A stretch of DNA of 14,900 nt from an uncultured Alistipes sp. GTDB lineage: Bacteria > Bacteroidota > Bacteroidia > Bacteroidales > UBA932. Position numbers and translations under genes: made by a program. Shown piece after piece: positions 6,720 through 12,881 of the stretch. The stretch covers positions 1 to 14,900 of the forward strand of contig UQUJ01000073.1 in assembly GCA_900544195.1 (NCBI GenBank), in the 5' to 3' direction. How positions within the stretch are numbered: position 1 is the first letter of the stretch; each line of letters opens with the position of its first letter. A model generated the notes under the pieces. It was not told the origin of the DNA and did not search any database. It saw only the letters and a list, made by a program, of their open reading frames with translations.

Positions 6720-7846
6720 CACTTCACCCACTCCAACCAATTCTCTGGTGTTATGATAGTTTTCTCCTTCACATCATAAGTAGTGAGAAATGTGTTAGGG
6801 AACTGATTATTGGCACGTTTGGGATTCCACTTCATCTCAAAGATGGAGAACTGCCCATCGCACTCCTCTATGTAATCTATCTCTTGCCGCTGGTTGGTAC
6901 GCCAGAAATAACCATTCACGTACCGACAGCCATACTGATTTGCCTTGATACGCTCGCTGATGAAGAAATTCTCCCACAAAGCACCCACATCTTGGCGAAG
7001 CGCAAGAGGCGCGAAGTTCTGCAAAATGGCATTGCGGATGCCATTATCGTAAAAATAGAATTTCTTGGCTCGCTTCAACTCCGTGCGAAGATTACGACTG
7101 AATCCATTGAGTTTAAAGACAATATAGCATTTTTCCAACAAGTCAATGTACTTCTCTACAGTCTTGTTGTCCGTACCCACCGTTTGAGCCAACTCATTAT
7201 ACGACACCTCGCTCGTAACTTGTAAAGCCAAAGCCGTAAGGAGCTTGCCCAATAGCGCAGGGCGACGCACACTCTCCAGGTTCAGCAAATCCTTATACAA
7301 ATAACTGCTGGAGAGATTATACAGCAAATCCTTTGCATCCTCTTGATGATTGAATATGTCAGGATATGAACCGAAAATGAGACGACTCTCCAAGGTTTGC
7401 TTCACAGAAAGCAAGCCTTGCGCATTCAGGAGTTCCCCTGTTGACAGGGGGAAGAGATGATATTCAAATTTTCTTCCTGTCAAAGGTTCGTTGAGTTTGT
7501 TTTGGAGCTCAAAAGAGGAAGAGCCTGTCACCAACAACTGCACTTCAGGGAAATTATCCGTAATCCGCTTCAATGTCATACCGATATTCTCCACCCTTTG
7601 CGCCTCGTCAATGACAAGTATCTTATTCTGCCCTATCAGCAATTTCAGCTCTTGCGTGTTCATCGCCGTCAGCATCTCCTGCACCTCTGGCTCATCACAA
7701 TTCAGACGCAAAACAGGCTCCTTGCGTCCCTCCAACACCATATTGAAGAGCGTACTCTTACCAACTTGCCTTGCCCCTATCACAACGATTGCCTTACCAG
7801 CAAACATCCGGGACTCTATCACGTCTTGTAATTGTCGTCGTATCAT
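6719..7846 (-). CDS. AAA (AAA_14) ATPase with DUF4143 C-terminal domain
   Basis: A 375-residue ATP-binding protein of the AAA_14/DUF4143 family, frequent in Bacteroidetes and archaea and of unsettled function. The N-terminal ATPase shows Walker A 'GARQVGKST' (24-32), Walker B 'ILVIDEAQ' (76-83), a sensor-like 'LLVTGSSS' (104-111) and 'LTGRKFE' (122-128). The C-terminal DUF4143 region includes a winged-helix-like stretch ('SYNELAQTVGTDNKTVEKYIDLLEKC', split here as residues about 235-260) and ends with 'QEIDYIEE...FEMKW', a D...ExK pattern reminiscent of restriction-endonuclease folds. I start at the ATG at 7846 because the promoter -7 box lies at 7872-7879, 26 bases upstream. A longer reading from TTG at 7903 would begin inside that promoter. 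Codon use is AT-richer than in the neighbouring metabolic genes, suggesting transfer. Confidence 0.87.
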   Translation of the reverse strand: MIRRQLQDVIESRMFAGKAIVVIGARQVGKSTLFNMVLEGRKEPVLRLNCDEPEVQEMLTAMNTQELKLLIGQNKILVIDEAQRVENIGMTLKRITDNFPEVQLLVTGSSSFELQNKLNEPLTGRKFEYHLFPLSTGELLNAQGLLSVKQTLESRLIFGSYPDIFNHQEDAKDLLYNLSSSYLYKDLLNLESVRRPALLGKLLTALALQVTSEVSYNELAQTVGTDNKTVEKYIDLLEKCYIVFKLNGFSRNLRTELKRAKKFYFYDNGIRNAILQNFAPLALRQDVGALWENFFISERIKANQYGCRYVNGYFWRTNQRQEIDYIEECDGQFSIFEMKWNPKRANNQFPNTFLTTYDVKEKTIITPENWLEWVK

Positions 7847-7871
7847 ATCGTTGTTCACATTGGATCTGCTG

Positions 7872-7904
7872 CAAAGATAGCAAAACAATGTCCCTAATCC
7901 CAAA
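7872..7904 (-). promoter_or_regulatory. Bacteroidetes promoter of the AAA/DUF4143 ATPase gene
   Basis: On the minus strand TTTG (7901-7904) is followed by 21 bases and TATCTTTG (7872-7879), an excellent match to the Bacteroidetes promoter. It implies a transcript start around 7865 and a short leader to the ATG at 7846. The -33 element lies inside the first of two 33-bp hairpin repeats, so the hairpins may be an operator. Confidence 0.7.
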
Positions 7905-7960
7905 ATTTATAGTGATTTTTGGGATTATAATCCTAAATTTAATACTAATTTTTGGGATTA
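7895..7960. repeat. Two tandem 33-bp palindromic units over the ATPase promoter
   Basis: Unit 1 (7895-7927) and unit 2 (7928-7960) abut exactly. Each starts TAATCC(C/T)AAA and ends ATTTTTGGGATTA, so each is both a repeat of the other and an inverted repeat in itself. The units differ mainly in their centres. Flanking TCCC at 7891-7894 and GGGA at 7967-7970 may extend the symmetry. Unit 1 overlaps the -33 box of the ATPase promoter. The arrangement suits a dimeric regulator's operator, or the end of a small mobile element. No protein binding these sites is identifiable here. Confidence 0.75.
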
Positions 7961-8000
7961 GAGACAGGGATTGATATTTCAATCTTCTTATACGCCAGAG

Positions 8001-8375
8001 TTAGTTATTCCTTTTTTTCCTGTTCAACAACACAGTTCCTACGATGAACAAGACTGAAAGTCCGCCGAAAAATACCACGGCAATCACTGCATAAGTCTTT
8101 CTGCTAAAGTCAGTGAAGAAAGTTAACCAAGCCAAAAGAATAATCAGAGGCAGGAAGATAGAAAGGAATAGAAGATTATTAGGCTTGCGTTCATTACCTG
8201 CTTTCCTGCCAATTGACGTGTAAAAGTCAATCAAGGAAATATTCAGGCAAGATATAACGCCTAAACAAAACAGGAAAGATTTTGACGAATCAGTCAGATC
8301 CCCTCCAATGCACAATAGAGAAAGACAGACAATGGTTACAATTGTCCAAATTGTTTTGTATGCGATATTCATCAT
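8001..8375 (-). CDS. Small multi-pass membrane protein, unknown function
   Basis: A 124-residue hydrophobic protein with four likely membrane segments: near the N-terminus ('TIWTIVTIVCLSLLCIGG'), then 'FLFCLGVISCLNISLI', 'LLFLSIFLPLIILLAWLTFF' and 'YAVIAVVFFGGLSVLFIVG'. It ends in a basic tail (LNRKKRNN). No family is recognised. I use the ATG at 8375, or the adjacent one at 8372, rather than the TTG at 8384. It starts only two bases after the stop codon of the upstream lipoprotein gene, so the two are almost certainly co-transcribed and may be translationally coupled. Small multi-pass proteins next to putative toxins are often immunity proteins, but nothing in the sequence proves that here. 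Confidence 0.7.
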   Translation of the reverse strand: MMNIAYKTIWTIVTIVCLSLLCIGGDLTDSSKSFLFCLGVISCLNISLIDFYTSIGRKAGNERKPNNLLFLSIFLPLIILLAWLTFFTDFSRKTYAVIAVVFFGGLSVLFIVGTVLLNRKKRNN

Positions 8376-8377
8376 TA

Positions 8378-9055
8378 CTAACAACCCATTACCTCGGACA
8401 TCAAAGCGCTACCAACAATTGAAACGACAGTGATAGCAACTGCACCCGCCCCAGCTGTACAAACTCCTAATCCAACAGCAATGGCTCCGCCCCAACTAGC
8501 CCAAATGGAGACCAATGTTCCAGACAACATATTACACATAATTCGTCTTGACCCATCACTCATTGCCCTTGTCATCATAGGATTCGCATTTTGAAGTGCG
8601 TCAACGATTCCAGACGTAATTGCAACAAACGCATACATAGCCTGCGCTTCTTCTTCCGATAACTCAGAGCGCTTCACAAGATCAAAGGCGCTAGCAAATG
8701 TAAAATCTTTTTTTTCACTCATTTGCAGTATTTCGCCCAAAAGACGCATCTGATTCTCTGTCAGTGACGATTGTATAGAGTTCTCGTAACCCGATCTTGT
8801 CAGGAATTTCGAGGAAATCTCATTTTCAAAATGTGGTGCATTTGACGCTATTACATCATTCGCGATTACTTCATCAAATGAATTATCATTAAAAGAATAT
8901 GCATAAGCAAAAAGGTCGTTCGTGCAATCCTTAACATAGCCCGAAAGAGTTTCCGTTAGCTGAATGAAGCCGTCACGTTCAGCTTTTGGTGATTCAAAAG
9001 TATCTGAGCACGACACAAATAGAAGACATACAAATAAAAAAAGGTTATTTTTCAT
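8378..9055 (-). CDS. Lipoprotein with Gly/Ala-rich hydrophobic C-terminal tail, unknown function
   Basis: A 225-residue putative lipoprotein. The signal peptide ends in the lipobox LFVSC with the lipidated Cys16, so the protein should be exported and membrane-anchored. The middle is polar and helical with no recognised motif ('SLTENQMRLLGEILQMSE', 'SELSEEEAQAMYAF'). The last ~41 residues change character: 'WASWGGAIAVGLGVCTAGAG' then 'AVAITVVSIVGSALMSEVMGC'. This Gly/Ala/Val-rich stretch resembles pore-forming or bacteriocin-like tails and contains two cysteines. It precedes the small membrane protein gene with a two-base gap. Base composition is AT-rich like the neighbouring ATPase. I do not recognise the family; toxin, channel or simple membrane anchor are all possible. 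Confidence 0.7.
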   Translation of the reverse strand: MKNNLFLFVCLLFVSCSDTFESPKAERDGFIQLTETLSGYVKDCTNDLFAYAYSFNDNSFDEVIANDVIASNAPHFENEISSKFLTRSGYENSIQSSLTENQMRLLGEILQMSEKKDFTFASAFDLVKRSELSEEEAQAMYAFVAITSGIVDALQNANPMMTRAMSDGSRRIMCNMLSGTLVSIWASWGGAIAVGLGVCTAGAGAVAITVVSIVGSALMSEVMGC

Positions 9056-9550
9056 AATTATCTGAAAATAAAGGGGATGGTTTGCTATTAATATTTCACT
9101 TTTCCTTATAGAAGCACATTCAAGTACAATTGGTTTCTGATTCCTTGAATTCCTTGAACGAGAACGCTATTAATTGCAACTTAAATACGTGAAGTGAAGT
9201 TGCTTTTACAGTTTCCCAATTACCAATACAGTAAGCAAAAAAGAGAGAATTAACGTCTTAATATTTCATAAGAAATATTAAGACAACACGACAATCGCCG
9301 AAAGAGCAATCTTAATCATCATATACCTCATCAAGAGATATGCTCGGTTGAGGGTCGAAAATAGAATACCCATAAATACTACAAAACAGGCCTGAAGCCA
9401 AATCATTATATTGCTAATATACAAATAATATTTGCCATGCCAACTATTTTTTACGTTTCCAAGTTAATTATCCCACTATATCAATCGCTGCTTTACCGGA
9501 CTCCTTGGAATCAAAACATCAAAAACAAGAATAATTGCAGCCCTATACGC
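9056..9550. other. AT-rich gene-free region upstream of the lipoprotein gene
   Basis: About 500 bp with no credible gene on either strand. It contains the perfect 13-bp-arm hairpin at 9255-9284 and scattered TTCCTTGAA-type repeats near 9142-9160. No clear TAnnTTTG promoter facing the lipoprotein gene was found. Composition matches the AT-rich segment to its left, so it probably belongs to the same acquired block, which ends at the 17-bp repeat at 9551. Confidence 0.5.
9255..9284. repeat. Perfect inverted repeat, 13-bp arms, 4-base loop
   Basis: GTCTTAATATTTC (9255-9267), loop ATAA, and the exact reverse complement (9272-9284). No T-run follows on either strand, so an intrinsic terminator is unlikely. 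It lies about 200 bp upstream of the lipoprotein start and could be an operator or an RNA hairpin in a long leader. Confidence 0.65.
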
Positions 9551-9567
9551 AGAAAATGCTTACTTTT
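9551..9567. repeat. Right copy of 17-bp direct repeat
   Basis: AGAAAATGCTTACTTTT, identical to 6703-6719. Here it continues with G to form TACTTTTG, the ispF -7 box. This suggests the repeat derives from this promoter and was duplicated when the AT-rich segment inserted. Confidence 0.6.
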
Positions 9568-9568
9568 G
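9561..9568 (+). promoter_or_regulatory. -7 promoter element for ispF
   Basis: TACTTTTG matches TAnnTTTG. A TTG at 9535-9537 lies 23 bases upstream as a loose -33 candidate. The transcript would start about 9575, giving a ~60-base leader to the ATG at 9635. Confidence 0.5.
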
Positions 9569-9634
9569 TCCTAAAGGCCAATGAATATGCCGCCTCGCGC
9601 CAAAAAGAGGACGGCCACGACTGAATCACTGAAT

Positions 9635-10117
9635 ATGGAAGAATACAGAATAGGCAACGGTTACGATGTGCACGCCCTCAAGGAAGGGCTGCCGATGTGG
9701 CTTTGTGGAATCAAAATCGAAAGCGAAACCGGCTTTGTGGCGCATTCGGACGGCGATGTGGCGATACACGCCCTCTGTGATGCGCTTTTGGGAGCGGCCG
9801 CTCTCGGGGACATAGGACTACATTTCCCGGACAACGACGACAGATGGAAAGGCGTTGACAGCAAACTGCTTCTGAAAGAAGTGATGTCGATGGTAAAGGC
9901 CAAAGGCTATGAGCTCGGCAACGCGGACATCACGATAGCTCTACAGGCTCCGAAACTGCGCCCGCACATAGACGCGATGCGTTCCAAGCTCGCGGAAGTG
10001 ATTGGAACAGACATCGACAACATCTCGGTAAAGGCCACGACCACAGAACGTCTCGGCTTCGTCGGCAGAAAGGAGGGCTGCGAGGTCTGGGCAACAGTTC
10101 TCATATTCAAAATTTGA
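9635..10117 (+). CDS. ispF: 2-C-methyl-D-erythritol 2,4-cyclodiphosphate synthase
   Basis: A 160-residue IspF. It converts 4-diphosphocytidyl-2-C-methylerythritol 2-phosphate to the cyclic diphosphate with release of CMP, the fifth enzyme of the non-mevalonate isoprenoid pathway, as a cytosolic trimer. Hallmarks are 'IGNGYDVH' at the N-terminus (metal ligands Asp11 and His13), 'AHSDGDVAIHALCDALLGA' (third ligand His45), 'GDIGLHFPDND' and the C-terminal 'ATTTERLGFVGRKEG'. I chose the ATG at 9635 because family members begin a few residues before R-I-G. An in-frame ATG at 9581 would add 18 residues (MNMPPRAKKRTATTESLN) absent from the family; it follows an AAAGG, so it cannot be excluded. Base composition returns to the GC-richer style of the metabolic genes. 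Confidence 0.93.
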   Translation: MEEYRIGNGYDVHALKEGLPMWLCGIKIESETGFVAHSDGDVAIHALCDALLGAAALGDIGLHFPDNDDRWKGVDSKLLLKEVMSMVKAKGYELGNADITIALQAPKLRPHIDAMRSKLAEVIGTDIDNISVKATTTERLGFVGRKEGCEVWATVLIFKI

Positions 10118-10187
10118 ATAATCCAATCATGATGACTGATTTCAATGAATAATGAAATAAAGTTATCGTGATTTGCCTTCAAAAGCT

Positions 10188-10195
10188 TACTTTTG
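10188..10195 (+). promoter_or_regulatory. -7 promoter element for the sodium:solute symporter gene
   Basis: TACTTTTG, within GCTTACTTTTGC, precedes the symporter ATG at 10223 by 27 bases. The same GCTTACTTTTG core is used upstream of ispF. A correctly spaced -33 element is not obvious. Confidence 0.5.
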
Positions 10196-10222
10196 CATAT
10201 AATACCCTATTGATAGCACAAT

Positions 10223-11677
10223 ATGAGCCCTTTATCAGTAATAATCACAGTTCTGGCGTACTTTGCCGTGATGTTCACGGTGTCTTGGATCTCGTCGCGT
10301 AACGCGGACAACGCGGGATTCTTCAACGGGGGACGCAAGGCTCCGTGGTGGATCGTGGCGATCGCGATGCTCGGTGCGCCGATGTCCGGAGTCACATACG
10401 TCTCTGTGCCGGGAATGGTCGGCGTGGGAGGCACGGCGATGGGTTATCTACAGATGGTGCTCGGATTCTTTGTCGGCTACATCATCATCGCCTTCGTCCT
10501 CACACCTATATTCTTCAAGATGAATATGGTGTCGATCTACCAATATCTTGACGACCGGTTCGGAGTCTCCTCGCACAAGACGGGGGCATGGTTCTTCTTC
10601 ATTTCCAAGATTTTGGGAGCCGCGGTCAGACTATTCCTCGTCTGCGTGACGCTCCAGTTGATGATTTTCGAGCCGCTTGGGCTGCCATTCATCCTGAACG
10701 TGATCGTCTCCGTGGCCATCGTGCTGCTTTACACATTCCGAGGCGGGGTTAAATCCGTGATTTGGACGGACACTTTGAAGACAGTCTGCATGATTGTCTC
10801 CATCGTGCTGGCGATTGTGTTCATTGCCAAGGATCTGGGTCTTAATTTCTCCGGCGTGGTGCGGACGGTGCGTGAGAGTTCATATTCAAAGATGTTCTTC
10901 TTCGATGATGTGAACCACCCTGAATATTTCTGGAAGCAGTTCCTGGCGGGCGTGTTCACCGTGATCGCGATGACTGGTCTGGACCAGGATATGATGCAGC
11001 GCACGCTGAGCAGCCGCAACGCCAAGGATTCGCAGAAGAACCTCATTACCAGCGGTTTGTTGCAGATTCCAGTGATATTCCTGTTCCTCTGCCTGGGGGT
11101 GCTTTTGTACATATTCGCAGGGCAGAAGGGCATCTCCGAGGTTGGCGACACGCTGTTCCCGGCCGTTGCGACAGGTGGCTATCTGCCTGCGATTGTGGGC
11201 GTGCTGTTCGTGATCGGGCTTGTGTCGTGCGCGTTCGCGGCGGGAGGCTCGGCCCTGACCGCGCTGACAACGTCGTTCACGGTGGACATCATAGGCACCA
11301 AGGGGAAGAGCGAGGAGCAGGTGACCTCTGTCAGGAAGAAGGTGCATCTGCTGATGGCGTTCATGATGGGAGTGGTGATCTTTGTCTTCTATCTTCTGAA
11401 CACGAAATCGGCTATTGACGCGGTTTACAAGCTTGCGAGCTACACTTACGGGCCGATCCTGGGAATGTTCGCGTTCGGGATATTCTCGAAAAAGAAGGTC
11501 AACGACAAGTGGGTGCCGCTGGTGGCCGTCATCGCGCCGGTGCTTTGCTTCATTCTGCAGAGCAACTCCGAAAGGTGGTTCGGTGGGTACAAATTCAGCT
11601 ACGAGCTGCTTCTTTTCAACGCTTTGTTCACGATTTTGGGACTTTGTCTGCTAATTCGAAGAAAAAAGTCGAATTAA
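10223..11677 (+). CDS. Sodium:solute symporter (SSS/SLC5 family)
   Basis: A 484-residue inner-membrane transporter with about 13 hydrophobic segments, as usual for the sodium:solute symporter family (proline, pantothenate, sugar and sialic acid carriers). It couples substrate entry to the sodium gradient. Family features include the Gly-rich early helices 'APWWIVAIAMLGAPMSGV' and 'YVSVPGMVGVGG', 'LYTFRGGVKSVIWTD' in the middle (the conserved TxxGGxxAVxWTD-like signature) and 'GLDQDMMQRTLSSRNAKDS'. Length is close to the family norm of 480-550. The substrate cannot be assigned. It lies 105 bp after ispF with its own -7 box, so it need not be in one operon with it. Its stop codon almost touches the promoter of the following tRNA. 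Confidence 0.88.
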   Translation: MSPLSVIITVLAYFAVMFTVSWISSRNADNAGFFNGGRKAPWWIVAIAMLGAPMSGVTYVSVPGMVGVGGTAMGYLQMVLGFFVGYIIIAFVLTPIFFKMNMVSIYQYLDDRFGVSSHKTGAWFFFISKILGAAVRLFLVCVTLQLMIFEPLGLPFILNVIVSVAIVLLYTFRGGVKSVIWTDTLKTVCMIVSIVLAIVFIAKDLGLNFSGVVRTVRESSYSKMFFFDDVNHPEYFWKQFLAGVFTVIAMTGLDQDMMQRTLSSRNAKDSQKNLITSGLLQIPVIFLFLCLGVLLYIFAGQKGISEVGDTLFPAVATGGYLPAIVGVLFVIGLVSCAFAAGGSALTALTTSFTVDIIGTKGKSEEQVTSVRKKVHLLMAFMMGVVIFVFYLLNTKSAIDAVYKLASYTYGPILGMFAFGIFSKKKVNDKWVPLVAVIAPVLCFILQSNSERWFGGYKFSYELLLFNALFTILGLCLLIRRKKSN

Positions 11678-11678
11678 T

Positions 11679-11709
11679 TTTGTCAATTCAGGATAAAGTT
11701 CTATTTTTG
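11679..11709 (+). promoter_or_regulatory. Strong Bacteroidetes promoter before tRNA-Gln
   Basis: TTTG (11679-11682), 19 bases, TATTTTTG (11702-11709): the best consensus match in the window. It lies immediately after the symporter stop codon and 32 bases before the tRNA. It probably drives both tRNAs and perhaps sdhC. Confidence 0.75.
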
Positions 11710-11741
11710 CAGTCCAGTTGCGAAGAAACGCAGCGCATCAT

Positions 11742-11812
11742 TGAGATATGGTGTAATGGTAGCACTACAGATTCTGGCTCTGTCAGTGAGGGTTCGAATC
11801 CTTCTATCTCAA
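11742..11812 (+). tRNA. tRNA-Gln (anticodon CTG)
   Basis: The acceptor arms TGAGATA (11742-11748) and TATCTCA (11805-11811) pair fully, with discriminator A at 11812 and no encoded CCA. The anticodon stem ACAGA/TCTGT encloses the loop TTCTGGC, giving CTG, which reads CAG glutamine codons. The T arm is GAGGG-TTCGAAT-CCTTC with a canonical loop. The D arm (GTGTAATGGTAGCAC) resembles other Bacteroidetes tRNA-Gln genes. Confidence 0.93.
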
Positions 11813-11820
11813 CTTTAAGT

Positions 11821-11840
11821 CCGGCTCTGGCCGGTTTTTT
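11821..11840 (+). terminator. Intrinsic terminator-like hairpin between the two tRNA genes
   Basis: CCGGC-TCTG-GCCGG followed by six T. It lies 8 bases after tRNA-Gln and only 18 bases before the tRNA-Met gene, which leaves no room for a separate promoter. tRNA-Met and sdhC would therefore depend on read-through. Confidence 0.7.
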
Positions 11841-11858
11841 ATGGCTCTTGCCAGGAAT

Positions 11859-11932
11859 GGCGGGGTAGCTCAGCTGGTTAGAGCGTCGGATTCATAATCC
11901 GGAGGTCGTGGGATCATGCCCCACTCCCGCTA
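11859..11932 (+). tRNA. tRNA-Met-like gene (anticodon CAT) with atypical T loop
   Basis: A cloverleaf can be drawn. Acceptor GGCGGGG pairs with TCCCGCT (two G-T wobbles, at pairs 1:72 and 7:66). The D arm is GCTC-AGCTGGTTA-GAGC. Anticodon stem TCGGA/TCCGG encloses loop TTCATAA with anticodon CAT (11893-11895). The T stem GTGGG/CCCAC is perfect, but the T loop (11913-11919) is ATCATGC instead of TTCRANY: position 54 is A instead of T, and position 58 is T instead of A. Elongator Met is most likely; a tRNA-Ile decoded after lysidine modification of CAT is an alternative. The altered loop and the upstream terminator raise the possibility that this is a decayed copy. sdhC begins 27 bases downstream. 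Confidence 0.75.
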
Positions 11933-11959
11933 CAAACAAAGAAACTAATTAAGACGATA

Positions 11960-12652
11960 ATGGCGAACGCATTTCACTATTCCATCGGAAGGAAGTTCAT
12001 TCAGGCAGTCAGCGGAGCATTTCTTATAATCTTCCTGCTGCTTCACGTGACGATTAACCTGTTCTCCGTCATTGACTCTTTCACAGGCAACTACAACGGG
12101 CTTGACGGCCTTTTCCAGAAAGGCTGCGATTTCATGGCTCTGCCTATCGTGACCATCATGGTTCCGGTTCTTGCCGCTGGTTTCATCATCCACATCATCT
12201 ACGGATGCTGGCTTACTTGGAAGAACATCAAGGCTCGTGGCGGCTACAAGCGCTATGAGGCTTCAAGCGTCGCTGCCGCCGACTCCTGGTCAGCAAAGAA
12301 TATGTTCGTGCTTGGCATCATCATTCTCGGCATCCTTGCATTCCATCTTACCCACTTCTGGGCCAAAATGCAGCTTGCGATGTTCACCGGCGCCGAGGAG
12401 GGCAACCCTTACGAACTTCTCAATCTCACTTTCGGACGATGGTGGGTGCTGGCATTGTACCTTGTCTGGTTCGTGGCTGTATGGTTCCACCTTTGCCACG
12501 GTTTCTGGAGCATGTTCCAGACAGTTGGCTGGAACAACCAGACCTGGTTCAAGAGACTGAAAGTGATCGGCATCGTGGTCGCCACGCTGATCTTCCTTGG
12601 CTTTGCGGCTGTTGGCATCAACGCATTCCTTCAGGCAAACGCTTTGATTTAG
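11960..12652 (+). CDS. sdhC: Succinate dehydrogenase/fumarate reductase cytochrome b subunit
   Basis: A 230-residue membrane subunit of the diheme type found in Bacteroides, Wolinella and Bacillus. It anchors the flavoprotein and iron-sulfur subunits and passes electrons between them and the quinone pool. Five membrane helices are visible. Candidate heme-ligand histidines are His29 ('LLLHVTINLF'), His78 ('GFIIHIIYG'), His129 ('LAFHLTHFW') and His177 or His180 ('WFHLCHGFW'). The opening 'SIGRKFIQAVSGAFLIIFLLLH' is typical. The gene is normally followed by the flavoprotein (sdhA/frdA) and iron-sulfur (sdhB/frdB) genes. Here a strong terminator follows within 25 bases and neither gene is present, so it is an orphan. 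No clear promoter of its own is seen; it may be transcribed from upstream of the tRNAs. Confidence 0.88.
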   Translation: MANAFHYSIGRKFIQAVSGAFLIIFLLLHVTINLFSVIDSFTGNYNGLDGLFQKGCDFMALPIVTIMVPVLAAGFIIHIIYGCWLTWKNIKARGGYKRYEASSVAAADSWSAKNMFVLGIIILGILAFHLTHFWAKMQLAMFTGAEEGNPYELLNLTFGRWWVLALYLVWFVAVWFHLCHGFWSMFQTVGWNNQTWFKRLKVIGIVVATLIFLGFAAVGINAFLQANALI

Positions 12653-12675
12653 TCAAGGATTAAAAATGAAAATTC

Positions 12676-12705
12676 AAGGGCGACCGTGTTCGGTCGCCCT
12701 TATTT
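12676..12705 (+). terminator. Strong intrinsic terminator after sdhC
   Basis: AAGGGCGACCG, loop TGTT, and the exact reverse complement (12676-12701), followed by ATTT. An 11-bp GC-rich perfect stem 23 bases after the sdhC stop should end that transcript. Confidence 0.85.
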
Positions 12706-12759
12706 GTCATACGCCACCAGGTCGTTGAACCAAGAATCCGGCCTCTGAGCCCCACTTCC

Positions 12760-12784
12760 GGTCACTGAGCCTGTCGAAGTGACC
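12760..12784. repeat. REP-like palindromic motif
   Basis: GGTCACT (12760-12766) and AGTGACC (12778-12784) are exact inverted arms around the core CTGAGCCTGTCGAAG (12765-12779). The core is a CTGAGC(C/T)TGTCGAAG motif that recurs at 14617-14631 and is widespread in intergenic DNA of many bacteria. Confidence 0.65.
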
Positions 12785-12816
12785 ATATAAAAACAGGACA
12801 ACAAATAAGCCACTTC

Positions 12817-12848
12817 GACGCTTCGACATGCCCAGCGACCAAAGCGTC
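12817..12848. repeat. REP-like palindromic motif, inverted orientation
   Basis: GACGCTT (12817-12823) and AAGCGTC (12842-12848) are exact inverted arms. Between them CTTCGACATGCCCAG (12821-12835) is the reverse-orientation, slightly diverged form of the core at 12765-12779. The two make a convergent pair about 35 bp apart, as in bipartite REP elements. Confidence 0.55.
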
Positions 12849-12881
12849 AAAAACAGACAAATTGATTTATAAATAATATTT

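Larger units (their letters stand above)
12706..12881. other. Intergenic region with paired REP-like motifs
   Basis: No gene is seen in this region between the sdhC terminator and the palindromic repeat. It holds two REP-like motifs in opposite orientation, described separately at 12760-12784 and 12817-12848. The remainder shows no structure I can support. Confidence 0.5.

Noticed and set aside
7847..7903. Longer N-terminus of the ATPase from TTG at 7903
   Set aside because: The promoter TTTG-N21-TATCTTTG at 7872-7904 lies within it, and family proteins begin close to the MIRRQ start at 7846.
10886..11347. Open frame of 153 codons on the minus strand
   Set aside because: It is antisense to the sodium:solute symporter, with an arginine- and histidine-rich composition typical of shadow frames.
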